Source: Pseudomonadota bacterium (GTDB lineage Bacteria; Pseudomonadota; Alphaproteobacteria; Acetobacterales; Acetobacteraceae). Taken from it: a DNA stretch of 41,245 nt. Within the stretch, counting starts at the first letter, position 1. Each line of letters starts with the position of its first letter. The stretch covers positions 1 through 41,245 of the forward strand of contig JAJZVV010000021.1 of the NCBI GenBank assembly GCA_021845595.1, read 5' to 3'. Below, piece by piece: positions 1 to 7,876 of the stretch. The notes under the pieces were generated by a model, which saw nothing but the letters and a program-made list of their open reading frames with translations, made no database searches and was not told the origin of the DNA. Both the position numbers and the translations under genes were made by a program.

Positions 1-116
1 AGGCGCTGCGAACGATGGACGAGTTGTGGAAGGCGCTCGGCCCGGCCGCCGACACCTTCAGCCCCGCCGAATGCAGCAACTACTTCCGTCATGCCGGATA
101 TTTCCAGTCAGACTGA
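1..116 (+). CDS. IS630-family transposase, C-terminal fragment
   Basis: Reading from base 3, the frame encodes 37 residues ending in ECSNYFRHAGYFQSD before a TGA stop at 114-116. The pattern, an alpha-helical stretch with LWKALG followed by DTFSPAECSNYFRHAGY, matches the usual C-terminus of IS630-family DDE transposases. The start and the catalytic DDE domain are beyond the left edge, so whether the enzyme is intact is unknown. The family identification rests on this short tail alone. Confidence 0.7.
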   Translation, partial: ALRTMDELWKALGPAADTFSPAECSNYFRHAGYFQSD

Positions 117-126
117 AATTGCTCTA
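1..126 (+). mobile_element. IS630-family insertion sequence, right end (partial)
   Basis: The window opens inside an insertion sequence. It contains the last codons of a transposase (stop at 114-116) followed by about ten bases, GAAATTGCTCTA, that resemble the terminal repeat seen at many alphaproteobacterial IS630 ends. IS630/Tc1 elements insert at TA and duplicate it; a TA lies at 125-126, exactly where the neighbouring permease gene has its stop codon. The outer boundary is inferred, because the other end of the element is outside the window and cannot be compared. Confidence 0.6.
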
Positions 127-894
127 ATCGCGATACAGCATGTAGCCGGCGACGATGAAGATCACGCCGGCGAAGACGCGACTCAGCGTGTCGCGTTGGA
201 CCGACAGATGCATGGCCAGGCGCAGCCCGCCGAAGCCGCCCAGCACACCGCCCGTGATGAACACGCCGGCAGTGGTCCAGGCGACGAGACCCGAGAGCGC
301 GTAGCTCGCCGCCGTCGTCAGGCCGAAGCTGCCGACGGCGAGCAGCGAGGAGCCGATGGCGTTGATCATCGGCATGCCGGTGGCGAGCACGAGCCCGGGC
401 ACGATGAGAAATCCGCCGCCGATGCCGAAAAAGCCGGAGAGACCGCCGACCGCCAGCCCGGTGGCGGCCAGCCGCGCCACCAGCGCCGCGCTCAGCGGCG
501 GCGGCGGTGCCCCGCCGGCGCGGGCTCGTCGCGGTCGCAGCATCAGCGCACCGACGGCGATCATCAGCAAGGCGAACAGAAAGAGCAGCCGATGGCCGTC
601 CAGTGCCTTGCCCAGGCTGGCGCCGAGGCTCGCGCCGACCACGCCGACAGCGGCAAAGATCGCCGCCGCCCGCCAGCGGACATTGCCCGATCGGGCGTGG
701 GTGACGAGGTTGGCGAAGGCGTTGACCGACACCGCCAGGGCGCCGGTGCCGATGGCCACGTGCGGTTCGGGCACGCCGACGACATAGAGCAGGAGCGGCG
801 TCGCCAGGATCGAGCCGCCGCCGCCGATCAGTCCGAGGGAAAACCCCACCGCGCCACCCCCGAGCAGCGCCAGCACCACGTGCACTCCGTCCAT
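124..894 (-). CDS. TauE/SafE family sulfite exporter-type permease
   Basis: This is a polytopic inner-membrane protein of about 256 residues of the TauE/SafE (UPF0721) family, which moves sulfite, sulfoacetate or related anions. The sequence shows the family's two-repeat architecture. Each half carries a Gly-rich segment, GLIGGGGSILATP near the N-terminus and FFGIGGGFLIVPGL in the middle, set among hydrophobic helices. The ATG at 894 is preferred over an upstream in-frame start at 954 because it is preceded by GGAGGGAG and begins right at the first helix. The gene diverges from lepB across 141 bp. Its stop codon lies at the IS630 junction, so the C-terminus may have been set by the insertion, although it ends in the usual GYMLYR-type tail. 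Substrate cannot be told from sequence. Confidence 0.85.
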   Translation of the reverse strand: MDGVHVVLALLGGGAVGFSLGLIGGGGSILATPLLLYVVGVPEPHVAIGTGALAVSVNAFANLVTHARSGNVRWRAAAIFAAVGVVGASLGASLGKALDGHRLLFLFALLMIAVGALMLRPRRARAGGAPPPPLSAALVARLAATGLAVGGLSGFFGIGGGFLIVPGLVLATGMPMINAIGSSLLAVGSFGLTTAASYALSGLVAWTTAGVFITGGVLGGFGGLRLAMHLSVQRDTLSRVFAGVIFIVAGYMLYRD

Positions 895-935
895 GCGGCC
901 TTCGTCTCCCTCCGTGGGGGCTGCGGGCCCCTTGC

Positions 936-965
936 TTGACAGTGACAGCTCCAACGGGCTTCAAC
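936..965 (+). promoter_or_regulatory. candidate promoter of the lepB-rnc-era operon
   Basis: A perfect -35 hexamer TTGACA lies at 936-941 in the divergent region before lepB. The matching -10 is poor (TTCAAC at 960-965, 18 bp spacing), so this is a weak call based mainly on the -35 box and its position about 95 bp before the start codon. Confidence 0.3.
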
Positions 966-1035
966 CATCCGCTCCTGTCCCCTCCCCAACGCCCTGGCGC
1001 CGCCGGGCCTGCCCCCGATCGGAACTCTCCTCCGC

Positions 1036-1773
1036 ATGGCCAAGCAAAAACCAGGCGCCTTGATGGAGACGGCGAAGACCGTCTTCTACGCCGGCTTGAT
1101 CGCGATCGGCATCCGGACCTTCGCCTTCGAACCGTTCAACATCCCATCCAGCTCCATGGTACCGACATTGCTGGTCGGCGACTATCTGTTCGTGTCGAAA
1201 TACAGTTACGGCTATTCACGCTATTCTCTGCCCTGGGCGCCGCCCTTGTTCTCCGGCCGCATTTTCGGCGCCGAGCCGCGCCGCGGCGACGTCGCCGTGT
1301 TCAAGCTGCCGCGCGACCCCAGCATCGACTACATCAAGCGCATCATCGGCCTGCCCGGCGACCGGATCCAGGTCCGCGAGGGCAGGCTCTATATCAACGG
1401 CACCGAAGCCCCGCGCGCGCCCGATGGCGACTATACGGTGGGCGGCGACGGCCCGGCGATGATCGTCAAGCGCTTCATCGAGACCCTGCCGAACGGCGTC
1501 CGCCACGACATCCTCAAGGCCACCGACGAAGGCTCGGCCAACAACACGCAGGAATATCTGGTCCCGCCGGGCCACGTCTTCGCCATGGGCGACAATCGCG
1601 ACAACAGCGAGGACAGCCGGTTCCTCAACGCCGTCGGGTTCATCCCGATCGAGAACCTGGTCGGACGGGCCGAGTTCATCTTCTTCTCCGTCGACGCCGA
1701 GGCGCCGTGGTGGGAGGTGTGGGAGTGGCCATTCGAGATCCGCTTCGGTCGCCTGTTCCGGGGGATCCACTGA
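1036..1773 (+). CDS. lepB: signal peptidase I
   Basis: Signal peptidase I is a membrane-anchored serine/lysine protease that removes signal peptides from exported preproteins on the periplasmic face. The 245-residue protein has one N-terminal hydrophobic anchor (about residues 14-30). The box B motif PSSSMVPTL carries the nucleophile Ser40, box D DYIKRIIGLPGD carries the general base Lys101, and box E GDNRDNSEDSR lies near 185-195. Length and motif order match the alphaproteobacterial family. It is the first gene of the conserved lepB-rnc-era cluster, and its 3' end probably overlaps the rnc start. The two genes after it belong to RNA processing and ribosome assembly. Confidence 0.97.
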   Translation: MAKQKPGALMETAKTVFYAGLIAIGIRTFAFEPFNIPSSSMVPTLLVGDYLFVSKYSYGYSRYSLPWAPPLFSGRIFGAEPRRGDVAVFKLPRDPSIDYIKRIIGLPGDRIQVREGRLYINGTEAPRAPDGDYTVGGDGPAMIVKRFIETLPNGVRHDILKATDEGSANNTQEYLVPPGHVFAMGDNRDNSEDSRFLNAVGFIPIENLVGRAEFIFFSVDAEAPWWEVWEWPFEIRFGRLFRGIH

Positions 1774-2462
1774 GCGAGTCCGAGCTTGGCGCGGCCGAGA
1801 CCCTGCTCGGCCATCGCTTTGCCCGGCCGGCGCTGCTGCGCGAGGCCCTGACGCACCGGTCGGCCGCATCCCGGCGCGACCGGCTCGGCTCCAACGAGCG
1901 GCTAGAATTTCTCGGCGATCGCGTGCTCGGCCTGATCGTGGCCGAGTGGTTGGCGGAGCGCTTTCCCGACGAGCACGAAGGCGGGCTCGGGCGCCGTCTC
2001 GCCCATCTCGTCTCCCAGCCCGTGCTGGCCGCGATCGCATCGGAGGTCGGGATTGCCACGCTGCTCAGCGTCGCTCCCGGCGAGGCACGGGCGGGGGTGA
2101 AGCGGCAGAGCAGCGTGCTGGCCGACGCCATGGAGGCGATGCTCGGGGCGCTCTATCTGGACGGCGGCATCGGCAAGGCGCGGGAGTTCGTCCGCCGCGC
2201 GTTTGCCGAAGCGATGGCGGCGCAGGCCGCGCCGCCCAAGGATGCCAAGACCGCGCTGCAGGAATGGGCGCAGGCGCGCGGCCTCGGGCTGCCAAGCTAC
2301 AGCGTCACCACGCGCGAGGGGCCGGCACACGCGCCGCTCTTCGTCGTCGAGGTGGCGATCGGCGCGCATGTCGGCACGGGCAGCGCCGGGACCAAGCGCC
2401 TCGCCGAACAGCACGCCGCGGGCGAGCTCCTGGCGCGGCTCGTTGGTGAGGGGGCGGCCTGA
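1725..2462 (+). CDS. rnc: ribonuclease III
   Basis: RNase III is a cytoplasmic endonuclease that cleaves double-stranded RNA, including rRNA precursors. The signature NERLEFLGDRVLGL is at about residues 57-70 and a second metal-binding helix carries LADAMEAMLGALYLDGG. A C-terminal double-stranded RNA-binding domain begins near DAKTALQEWAQARG. There is no nearby ATG. The best-supported start is the GTG at 1725, preceded by GGAGGTG at a good distance and overlapping the end of lepB by 49 bp, which gives 245 residues. A CTG at 1770 overlapping the lepB stop is the alternative and would give 230 residues. The stop overlaps the era start as TGATG. Confidence 0.92.
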   Translation: MAIRDPLRSPVPGDPLSESELGAAETLLGHRFARPALLREALTHRSAASRRDRLGSNERLEFLGDRVLGLIVAEWLAERFPDEHEGGLGRRLAHLVSQPVLAAIASEVGIATLLSVAPGEARAGVKRQSSVLADAMEAMLGALYLDGGIGKAREFVRRAFAEAMAAQAAPPKDAKTALQEWAQARGLGLPSYSVTTREGPAHAPLFVVEVAIGAHVGTGSAGTKRLAEQHAAGELLARLVGEGAA

Positions 2463-3361
2463 TGGTCTCGCGCTGCGGCCATATTGCTCTCCTGGGCGCG
2501 CCCAATGCCGGCAAGTCCACCCTGCTCAACCGGATGGCCGGGGCTCGGGTCTCGATCGTCACGCCGAAGCCGCAGACGACGCGGGCGCGCGTGCTCGCCA
2601 TCGTGCCGCGCGGTGAGGCGCAGCTGCTGCTGGTCGATACCCCCGGCATCTTCGCGCCGCGCCGGCGGTTGGACCGGGCCATGGTCGCCGCCGCCTGGCA
2701 GGGCGCGGCGGATGCCGACCTCGCCCTGTTCCTCGTGGACGCCAAGCGCGGGCTGACCGCCGAGGTCGAGGCCGTCGCCGCGCGCCTCCTCGCCGACGGC
2801 CCGGCCGGGCGCCGCACCTGGCTGGTGCTGAACAAGATCGATCTGCTGGCGCCGCCGGCGCTGCTGCCCCTCGTCGAGGCGCTCAGCCAGCGCGTGCCCT
2901 GCGAGCGCGTGTTCATGATCAGCGCCGCGACCGGCGACGGCGTCGAGGACCTGCTCGATGCGCTGGCCGAGGCCGTTCCCGAGGGGCCGCACCTCTACCC
3001 CGACGACGATCTCACCAATCTGCCCGATCGGCTGCTCGCCGCAGAACTGGTGCGCGAGCAGATTTTCCTGCAGACGCACGAGGAAATTCCCTATGCGACG
3101 ACGGTGGAAACGGAGAGTTTCCGCGAAGGCGATGATGGCTCGGTGCGGATCGAGGCGACCATCTACGTGGCCCGCGCCAGCCAACGGGCCATCCTGATCG
3201 GCCAGGGCGGGAAACGGATCAAGGAGATCGGCTCGCGCGCCCGCGCCGAACTCGCCGCGTTGCTCGAACGCAAGGTGCATCTGTTCCTCAACGTCAAGGA
3301 ACGGCCGGGCTGGGACGAGGAAACGGCGCGGCTACGCGCGATCGGGCTCGACGATCCATAG
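2462..3361 (+). CDS. era: ribosome-assembly GTPase Era
   Basis: Era is a GTPase that binds the 3' end of 16S rRNA and helps mature the 30S subunit. The 299-residue protein has the P-loop GAPNAGKST (12-20), the G2 region KPQTTR, G3 DTPG (59-62), G4 NKID (124-127) and G5 SAATGDG. A C-terminal KH domain contains ILIGQGGKRIKEIG. This is the standard length and domain order. The ATG shares one base with the rnc stop (TGATG), which implies translational coupling. The recO gene that often follows era in other genomes is absent here. Confidence 0.97.
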   Translation: MVSRCGHIALLGAPNAGKSTLLNRMAGARVSIVTPKPQTTRARVLAIVPRGEAQLLLVDTPGIFAPRRRLDRAMVAAAWQGAADADLALFLVDAKRGLTAEVEAVAARLLADGPAGRRTWLVLNKIDLLAPPALLPLVEALSQRVPCERVFMISAATGDGVEDLLDALAEAVPEGPHLYPDDDLTNLPDRLLAAELVREQIFLQTHEEIPYATTVETESFREGDDGSVRIEATIYVARASQRAILIGQGGKRIKEIGSRARAELAALLERKVHLFLNVKERPGWDEETARLRAIGLDDP

Positions 3362-3454
3362 CGCTCCGACCGCGCGCCGGTGCCGCTTTGACGAGACCTG
3401 CGGGGCGCGGCAGAGTCGGCGCCGGGTGCACACGCCGCTCAGGAGGCGACCGCC

Positions 3455-3991
3455 ATGGCCGATGCGTTCGACACCTGCCTCGCCTTCACGCTCGAACGGG
3501 AAGGCGGGTTTTCCGACGATCCGCACGACCCCGGCGGGGCAACCTGCCACGGCATCACGCTCGCCACCTACCGCGAATGGGCCGATAATCCCGCGCTCGA
3601 CGTGGCGGCTATCCGCGACATCGCGCCAGCGACGGTGCGCGACATCTACCACGGGCGCTACTGGCTGCCGGTCAGCGCCGAGAGCCTGCCGCAGGGCGTC
3701 AATCTGATGGTCTTCGACCACGGCGTGAATGCCGGTCCGGGCCGCTCGGCCCGGCTGCTGCAAGAGGCGCTGGGCTTCAGCGGCGCGGCGGTGGATGGCG
3801 CGATCGGGCCGAAGACGCTGGCCGCCGCTGCGGCGGCGGATCCGGCGACGATCATCGCCCGCCTCGCCGACAGCCAGGCCGCTTATTATCGCAGCCTCGA
3901 TGATTTCGATCGCTACGGGAAGGGTTGGCTGAACCGCGTCGACGCGCGGCGGGCGCTGGCGATGCAGATGATCCAGGCTGCCACCGCCTGA
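3455..3991 (+). CDS. GH108 family N-acetylmuramidase
   Basis: This 178-residue protein belongs to glycoside hydrolase family 108, which cleaves the glycan strands of peptidoglycan. The N-terminus carries LEREGGFSDDPHDPGG followed by CHGIT, the family signature, with the predicted catalytic Glu in EGG at residues 16-18. The C-terminal part (VDGAIGPKTLAAA) is the small peptidoglycan-binding PG_binding_3 region. The ATG follows a clear GGAGG. No signal peptide is visible, so export would need a holin or a non-Sec route, as for phage endolysins and TtsA-like secretion muramidases. No phage or secretion genes flank it. A weak TTGACG (3388-3393) to CAGAGT promoter with 17 bp spacing lies upstream. 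Confidence 0.9.
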   Translation: MADAFDTCLAFTLEREGGFSDDPHDPGGATCHGITLATYREWADNPALDVAAIRDIAPATVRDIYHGRYWLPVSAESLPQGVNLMVFDHGVNAGPGRSARLLQEALGFSGAAVDGAIGPKTLAAAAAADPATIIARLADSQAAYYRSLDDFDRYGKGWLNRVDARRALAMQMIQAATA

Positions 3992-4022
3992 TGGCGGCGC
4001 CGCCGATGGCCTGCCGGGATGA

Positions 4023-4097
4023 TGGTGGGCGCGGCAGGGATTGAACCTACGACCCCCACCGTGTCAAGGTGGTGCTCTCCCACTGAGCTACGCGCCC
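4023..4097 (-). tRNA. tRNA-Val (anticodon GAC)
   Basis: On the minus strand the gene starts at 4097 with acceptor strand GGGCGCG, which pairs perfectly with CGCGCCC at the 3' end. It shows the D-loop region TAGCTCAGTGGGAGAGC, an anticodon stem CCACC/GGTGG with loop TTGACAC and anticodon GAC at 4065-4063, and the T-arm GTTCAATC. The 3' CCA is encoded (4025-4023). Without CCA the tRNA is 72 nucleotides. Confidence 0.96.
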
Positions 4098-4109
4098 GTC
4101 TGCGCCTTC

Positions 4110-4137
4110 GTCTAAGGGGTTGGGGCGCGGAACGCAA
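4110..4137 (-). promoter_or_regulatory. candidate promoter of tRNA-Val
   Basis: Reading the minus strand, TTGCGT (4137-4132) and TTAGAC (4115-4110) are 16 bp apart and would start transcription about 6 bases before the mature tRNA. The -10 match is weak, so the call rests on geometry. Confidence 0.35.
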
Positions 4138-4140
4138 CAC

Positions 4141-4170
4141 CTCCGCGGCCCCGTGCCCGCATGCGCGGAG
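4141..4170. terminator. inverted repeat just downstream of bdhA
   Basis: The arms CTCCGCG (4141-4147) and CGCGGAG (4164-4170) form a perfect 7-bp stem three bases past the bdhA stop. There is no U-tract, so intrinsic termination is uncertain. It may simply protect the 3' end of the bdhA message before tRNA-Val. Confidence 0.3.
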
Positions 4171-4173
4171 TGG

Positions 4174-4959
4174 CTATTGCGCCACCCAGCCGCCGTCGAT
4201 CGAGAGCGGAACGCCGGTCATGGTGGCGGCCGCCGGCGAGCACAGGAACACGGCGAGCCCGCCGATCTGCTCGGGCCGCGTGAAGTGCAGCATCGGCTGC
4301 TTCTCGGCCAGCAGCGCCCGCTCTTCGGTCTCGACGCTGGTGCTGTTGGTATGCGCGCGATCGGCGATCTGCTTTTCCACGAGCGGTGTCAGCACCCAGC
4401 CCGGGCAGATCGCGTTCACCGTCACGCCGCTGTTCGCCAATTCGATGGCGGCGACCTTGGTCATGCCGACCAGACCGTGCTTGGCGGCGACATAGGCGAC
4501 TTTCTCGGGGCTGGCGACGAGGCCGTGGGCCGAGGCGATGTTGATGATCCGCCCCCAGCCGCGCCGCTTCATCCCCGGGATCGCCGCCTTGGTGGCGTGA
4601 AAGGCGGCGGAGAGATTGATGGCGATGATCGCATCCCACTTTTCCGCCGGAAACGCCTCGATCGGGGCGACGAACTGGATGCCGGCGTTGTTGACCAGAA
4701 TGTCGACCGCGCCCAGCGTCGTCTCGGCGGCGGCGATCATGGCAGCGATGTCGGCGGGCTTGCTCATGTCGGCGCCGTTATAGAGGGCGCGCACGCCGAA
4801 CTCGGCGGCCAGCCCGGCCCGCACCTGCTCGATCGCGGCCGCCTCGCCGAACCCGTTGAGCACGATGTCGGTCCCCTCGGCGGCCAACGCCCGGGCGATG
4901 CCCAGCCCGATTCCGCTCGTCGATCCGGTGACCAGCGCCACCTTGCCCTTCAGGCTCAT
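4174..4959 (-). CDS. bdhA: D-3-hydroxybutyrate dehydrogenase
   Basis: This NAD-dependent short-chain dehydrogenase interconverts D-3-hydroxybutyrate and acetoacetate, the step that follows PHB depolymerisation. The 261-residue protein has the cofactor loop TGSTSGIG (11-18), NNAG (90-93) and the catalytic set Ser143, Tyr156 and Lys160 in YVAAK. It also has the BdhA-typical stretches SAHGLVASPEK and ICPGWVLTPLVEKQI. The ATG at 4959 follows GGGAG by eight bases; a GTG six bases upstream is too close to that site. It is the last gene of a run with the patatin-like gene 30 bp upstream. That pairing is common in alphaproteobacteria and points to storage-polymer use. Confidence 0.93.
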   Translation of the reverse strand: MSLKGKVALVTGSTSGIGLGIARALAAEGTDIVLNGFGEAAAIEQVRAGLAAEFGVRALYNGADMSKPADIAAMIAAAETTLGAVDILVNNAGIQFVAPIEAFPAEKWDAIIAINLSAAFHATKAAIPGMKRRGWGRIINIASAHGLVASPEKVAYVAAKHGLVGMTKVAAIELANSGVTVNAICPGWVLTPLVEKQIADRAHTNSTSVETEERALLAEKQPMLHFTRPEQIGGLAVFLCSPAAATMTGVPLSIDGGWVAQ

Positions 4960-4989
4960 TCCCACATCTCCCTGGTTGGTGAAATCGTT

Positions 4990-6162
4990 CTACAGCGCGC
5001 GCTCGAGCTCATGGACGTCGTGCACGACGATACCGGCCGCGGCGGTGGGCATCTCCAGCCACTTGCCGTGGCGCAGCGTCTCGCGCGTGTCATGATAGCC
5101 GCGCCGCCAGTGCTCGCGCATCGAGACTCCGCTGAACTCGTAGTCGAGCGCCTGATCCTCGTAGACCGCCTTGTGATAGATCAGATGCAGGATGGATAGC
5201 CGCGGCAGCCCGGCGAGCTCGGCCTTCATCGCTGCCTGCTCGGGCGTGAGCGCCGATTCCGGCACCATCGCCAGGGTCTCGCGCAGCATCGCCTGATAGC
5301 GGTAGAGGCAGCGATAAGTGTCGGTGACCATGCGGGTACGGCTGGAATACTGGATTTCCTTCTGGCGCGCGAGCACGTCGGGCATGTCGCGCGGCAATTC
5401 GCCGCGGGCGCTGAACAGATCGACCTGGAACACCAGCGTGTTGCCGCCCTGGACGCTGTCGAGGAGATGGGCCAGCGGGGTATTCGAGACGAGGCCGCCG
5501 TCCCAATAATGGCTCTTGCCGACGCGCACCATCGGCAGGCCCGGCGGCAGGGCGCCGGAGGCCATGATGTGCTCCGGACCGATATTCGTCTCGGCATTGT
5601 CGAAATAGAAGAAATTGCCGGTCTCGACATTCACCGCGCCAACGGCGAAGCGCATCGCGCCGGCATTGATGCGGTCGAAATCCACCAGCCGGTGCAAGGT
5701 TCGGCGCAACGGCGAGCTGTCATAGATCGATGTCGCGGTTTTCGCCCCGCGCAAGCTGAGCCATGGATTGGGCAGATTGGGCGTGAAGAACCCGGGCTGG
5801 CCGACGAGGGTCGTCAGCAGCGCCTGGATATTGTTGCGAACGCGGCGGGAATCGTCGGCGTGCGGAAACACGTCCGGCAAGTGGCGCGAGGTCACCAGTT
5901 CCCAGAATTCGTGCAGCCGCTCCAGCCGCTTCTCCGGCGGATTGCCGGCGATCAGCGCGGCGTTGATGGCGCCGATGGAGACGCCATCCACCCAGTCCGG
6001 CTCCAGCCCGGCCTCGTGCAGCGCCTCGTAGACCCCGCCCTGGTAGGCGCCGAGCGCGCCGCCGCCCTGCAGGACCAGCGCGATGCGGTCGCATTCGGCC
6101 GGGCGCCATGCCCCCGATTGGGGGCCCGGTCCTTCATTCGCACGCTGCGGTCTGGCATCCAT
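4990..6162 (-). CDS. patatin-like phospholipase with C-terminal DUF3734 region
   Basis: This 390-residue patatin-fold serine hydrolase has the oxyanion loop GGGALGAYQGG (33-43), the nucleophile elbow GVSIG with Ser62, and the catalytic Asp221 in WDGG. The C-terminal third (SSRTRMVTDTYRCLYRYQ and onward) matches the DUF3734 extension. No signal peptide is seen, so it is probably cytoplasmic. The family cleaves ester bonds in lipids. Its position directly before bdhA suggests, but does not prove, a role at PHB granules or in releasing hydroxyacyl units. The ATG at 6162 is chosen over an upstream in-frame start because GGAGG precedes it by eight bases. Confidence 0.88.
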   Translation of the reverse strand: MDARPQRANEGPGPQSGAWRPAECDRIALVLQGGGALGAYQGGVYEALHEAGLEPDWVDGVSIGAINAALIAGNPPEKRLERLHEFWELVTSRHLPDVFPHADDSRRVRNNIQALLTTLVGQPGFFTPNLPNPWLSLRGAKTATSIYDSSPLRRTLHRLVDFDRINAGAMRFAVGAVNVETGNFFYFDNAETNIGPEHIMASGALPPGLPMVRVGKSHYWDGGLVSNTPLAHLLDSVQGGNTLVFQVDLFSARGELPRDMPDVLARQKEIQYSSRTRMVTDTYRCLYRYQAMLRETLAMVPESALTPEQAAMKAELAGLPRLSILHLIYHKAVYEDQALDYEFSGVSMREHWRRGYHDTRETLRHGKWLEMPTAAAGIVVHDVHELERAL

Positions 6163-6237
6163 CCGTCTGTCCTCCGGCGCCTGCTGCAACGCAATGTGAT
6201 GCAGGCGGCGGCGCGGGGGAAGCACTCTGCGCAGATT

Positions 6238-7449
6238 TTAACCCCGCGATGGGGCGCCGCGCATCGCCCCGCGCCGCGCCGCCAGGGGCAGCAGACAGGC
6301 CGCGACGGCGAGATTGGCGATGGTCACGCCGCCGAGGACGACCAGCGTGCCACGCGGTCCGGCGACCGCCAGCAAGGCCTGACCCATGCTGGGCGAGGCC
6401 GCCTGTGCGAACAGCGCTGGCAGGGCGAGCCGACCCATCAGCGCGGCGTAGCCGTGCGGGCCGAACAGGGCGAGCGGCAAGGTGCCGCGTGCGACCGAGC
6501 GCAGCCCGTTGCCCGCGCCGTAGAGCATCAGTCCGAGCCAGGCGATGCGGAGATCGGCCAGCAGCACGCCGATGCCGGCCGCGACCAGCAGCGTCGCGCC
6601 GAGCATGGTCCAGATCGGGTGATAGCGGCGGCCGAACAGGATCTCGATGAGCCGCGCCGCGACCTGGCTCGGTCCGATGATCGCGCCGAGCGCCACCGCC
6701 GCTCCGGCGCCAACCCCGGAAGCCTCGAGAATGGCCAGCAGATGCACCGCGACCACCGTCATCGTTACCACGGCCAGGGTGAAGGTGAGGGCGGTGAGGG
6801 CGAAGGCGAGCCGGTCGGGGAGGGAGGTGGGATCGGTGCCGGGCTCCGCGCGCAGGCGCGCTGGCGGCGCGGCGCGGCGTTCTTCGCGTGGCAGCGCCAG
6901 GACGTAGAGCGGCAGCAGCACCAGCAGGTGCACCGCCGCATAGACGAAACACGCGCCGCGCCAGCCGAACCGCGCGGCCATCAGCGCAGTCAGCGGCCAG
7001 CAGATCGTGCTGGCGAACCCGGCGTAGAGGGTCACCGCCGTGATCGGGCCGCGCGCTTCCTCGCCATAGGTGCGGCCAAGCGCGGCGAAGGCCGGATCGT
7101 ACAGGCCGCTGCCCATGCCCAGCCCAAGCACGAGCCAGCCGAGCTCGTAGGTGACCAGCCGGTGCGCCAAGCCCAGCAGAACGAGCCCGGTCGCGAGCAA
7201 GAGCGCGCTCGCCACCAGCACCGGGCGGCCACCAAGCCGCTCGATCTCCCGCCCGACCCATGGTGAGACCAGCCCGGCGACCGCCAGACCCAAGGAAAGC
7301 CCGCCCAGCACCCAGGCCGGTGCCCACCCGGTGTCGGCGGCAATCGGGCCGGCAAGGACGGCGGGAAGATAGTAGCTGGAGCCCCATGCGAAAATCTGGG
7401 TGAGGCCGATGACCCCGACGACAGCGGCCCTGCTCCGGGTAGCTGGCAT
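6238..7449 (-). CDS. MFS transporter
   Basis: This is a 403-residue inner-membrane transporter of the major facilitator superfamily with about twelve hydrophobic segments. The loop between helices 2 and 3 reads SPWVGREIERLGGRPVL, close to the family's GxLaDrxGrkxxl signature. The middle loop (about residues 196-215) is basic and Pro-rich. The ATG follows GGGGAG at a good distance. It lies 75 bp before the patatin-like gene on the same strand and may be its operon partner. Substrate is unknown; uptake of a hydroxy acid or efflux would both fit the position. Confidence 0.85.
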   Translation of the reverse strand: MPATRSRAAVVGVIGLTQIFAWGSSYYLPAVLAGPIAADTGWAPAWVLGGLSLGLAVAGLVSPWVGREIERLGGRPVLVASALLLATGLVLLGLAHRLVTYELGWLVLGLGMGSGLYDPAFAALGRTYGEEARGPITAVTLYAGFASTICWPLTALMAARFGWRGACFVYAAVHLLVLLPLYVLALPREERRAAPPARLRAEPGTDPTSLPDRLAFALTALTFTLAVVTMTVVAVHLLAILEASGVGAGAAVALGAIIGPSQVAARLIEILFGRRYHPIWTMLGATLLVAAGIGVLLADLRIAWLGLMLYGAGNGLRSVARGTLPLALFGPHGYAALMGRLALPALFAQAASPSMGQALLAVAGPRGTLVVLGGVTIANLAVAACLLPLAARRGAMRGAPSRG

Positions 7450-7507
7450 TCGATCTCCCCGCGCTTGGCGGGAAGCCTATACCGCTGTCAGTGACGCGCA
7501 ACCCGGC

Positions 7508-7711
7508 TCAGGCGGCACAGCCCGGCAGGGGAAACGGAATGATGTCGGCCTCACCACGCTGCGGCACGCGCGCCGAGGCGTGCAGCGCCAGGGCGCGCCG
7601 CGCGCCGGCCAGCAGGGCGACGAATTCGGCCTCGCTGACGCCGTCGCTGGCCATCACCAGCCGGGTGATCGGGTCCTTTACCAGGGTGTCGAACGTCAGT
7701 TCCTGTTCCAC
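7508..7711 (-). CDS. small protein of unknown function, 67 aa
   Basis: This is a 67-residue soluble protein starting at GTG 7711 with an AGAGGGGG site about 8-10 bases upstream. It reads as a compact helical protein (DPITRLVMASDGVSEAEFVALL) with a Pro-ending tail, and has no membrane segment or metal-binding cysteines. The amino acid composition is normal and the frame stays open to a natural stop. It is 58 bp from the MFS gene on the same strand and could lead that operon. I do not recognise a characterised family, and function is unknown. Confidence 0.6.
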   Translation of the reverse strand: MEQELTFDTLVKDPITRLVMASDGVSEAEFVALLAGARRALALHASARVPQRGEADIIPFPLPGCAA

Positions 7712-7876
7712 CGGCGTGTCCCCCTCTGAACCTATCCTGCTTCGACGTCCCGTAGCCTAGGTCCGGCCCCGTTGCGTTTTGATGGTCGAAAGATGAACAA
7801 ATCCACTTATCTTCGTTGCGATTTGTCCAGGCTGGCGGGTGAATGGGACAATTTCATGGCTGGCCGGCGCGGCGGG

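Noticed and set aside
936-1724. N-terminal extension of the rnc frame over lepB
   Set aside because: The translated segment is Arg/His-rich shadow of lepB; RNase III begins only after this point.
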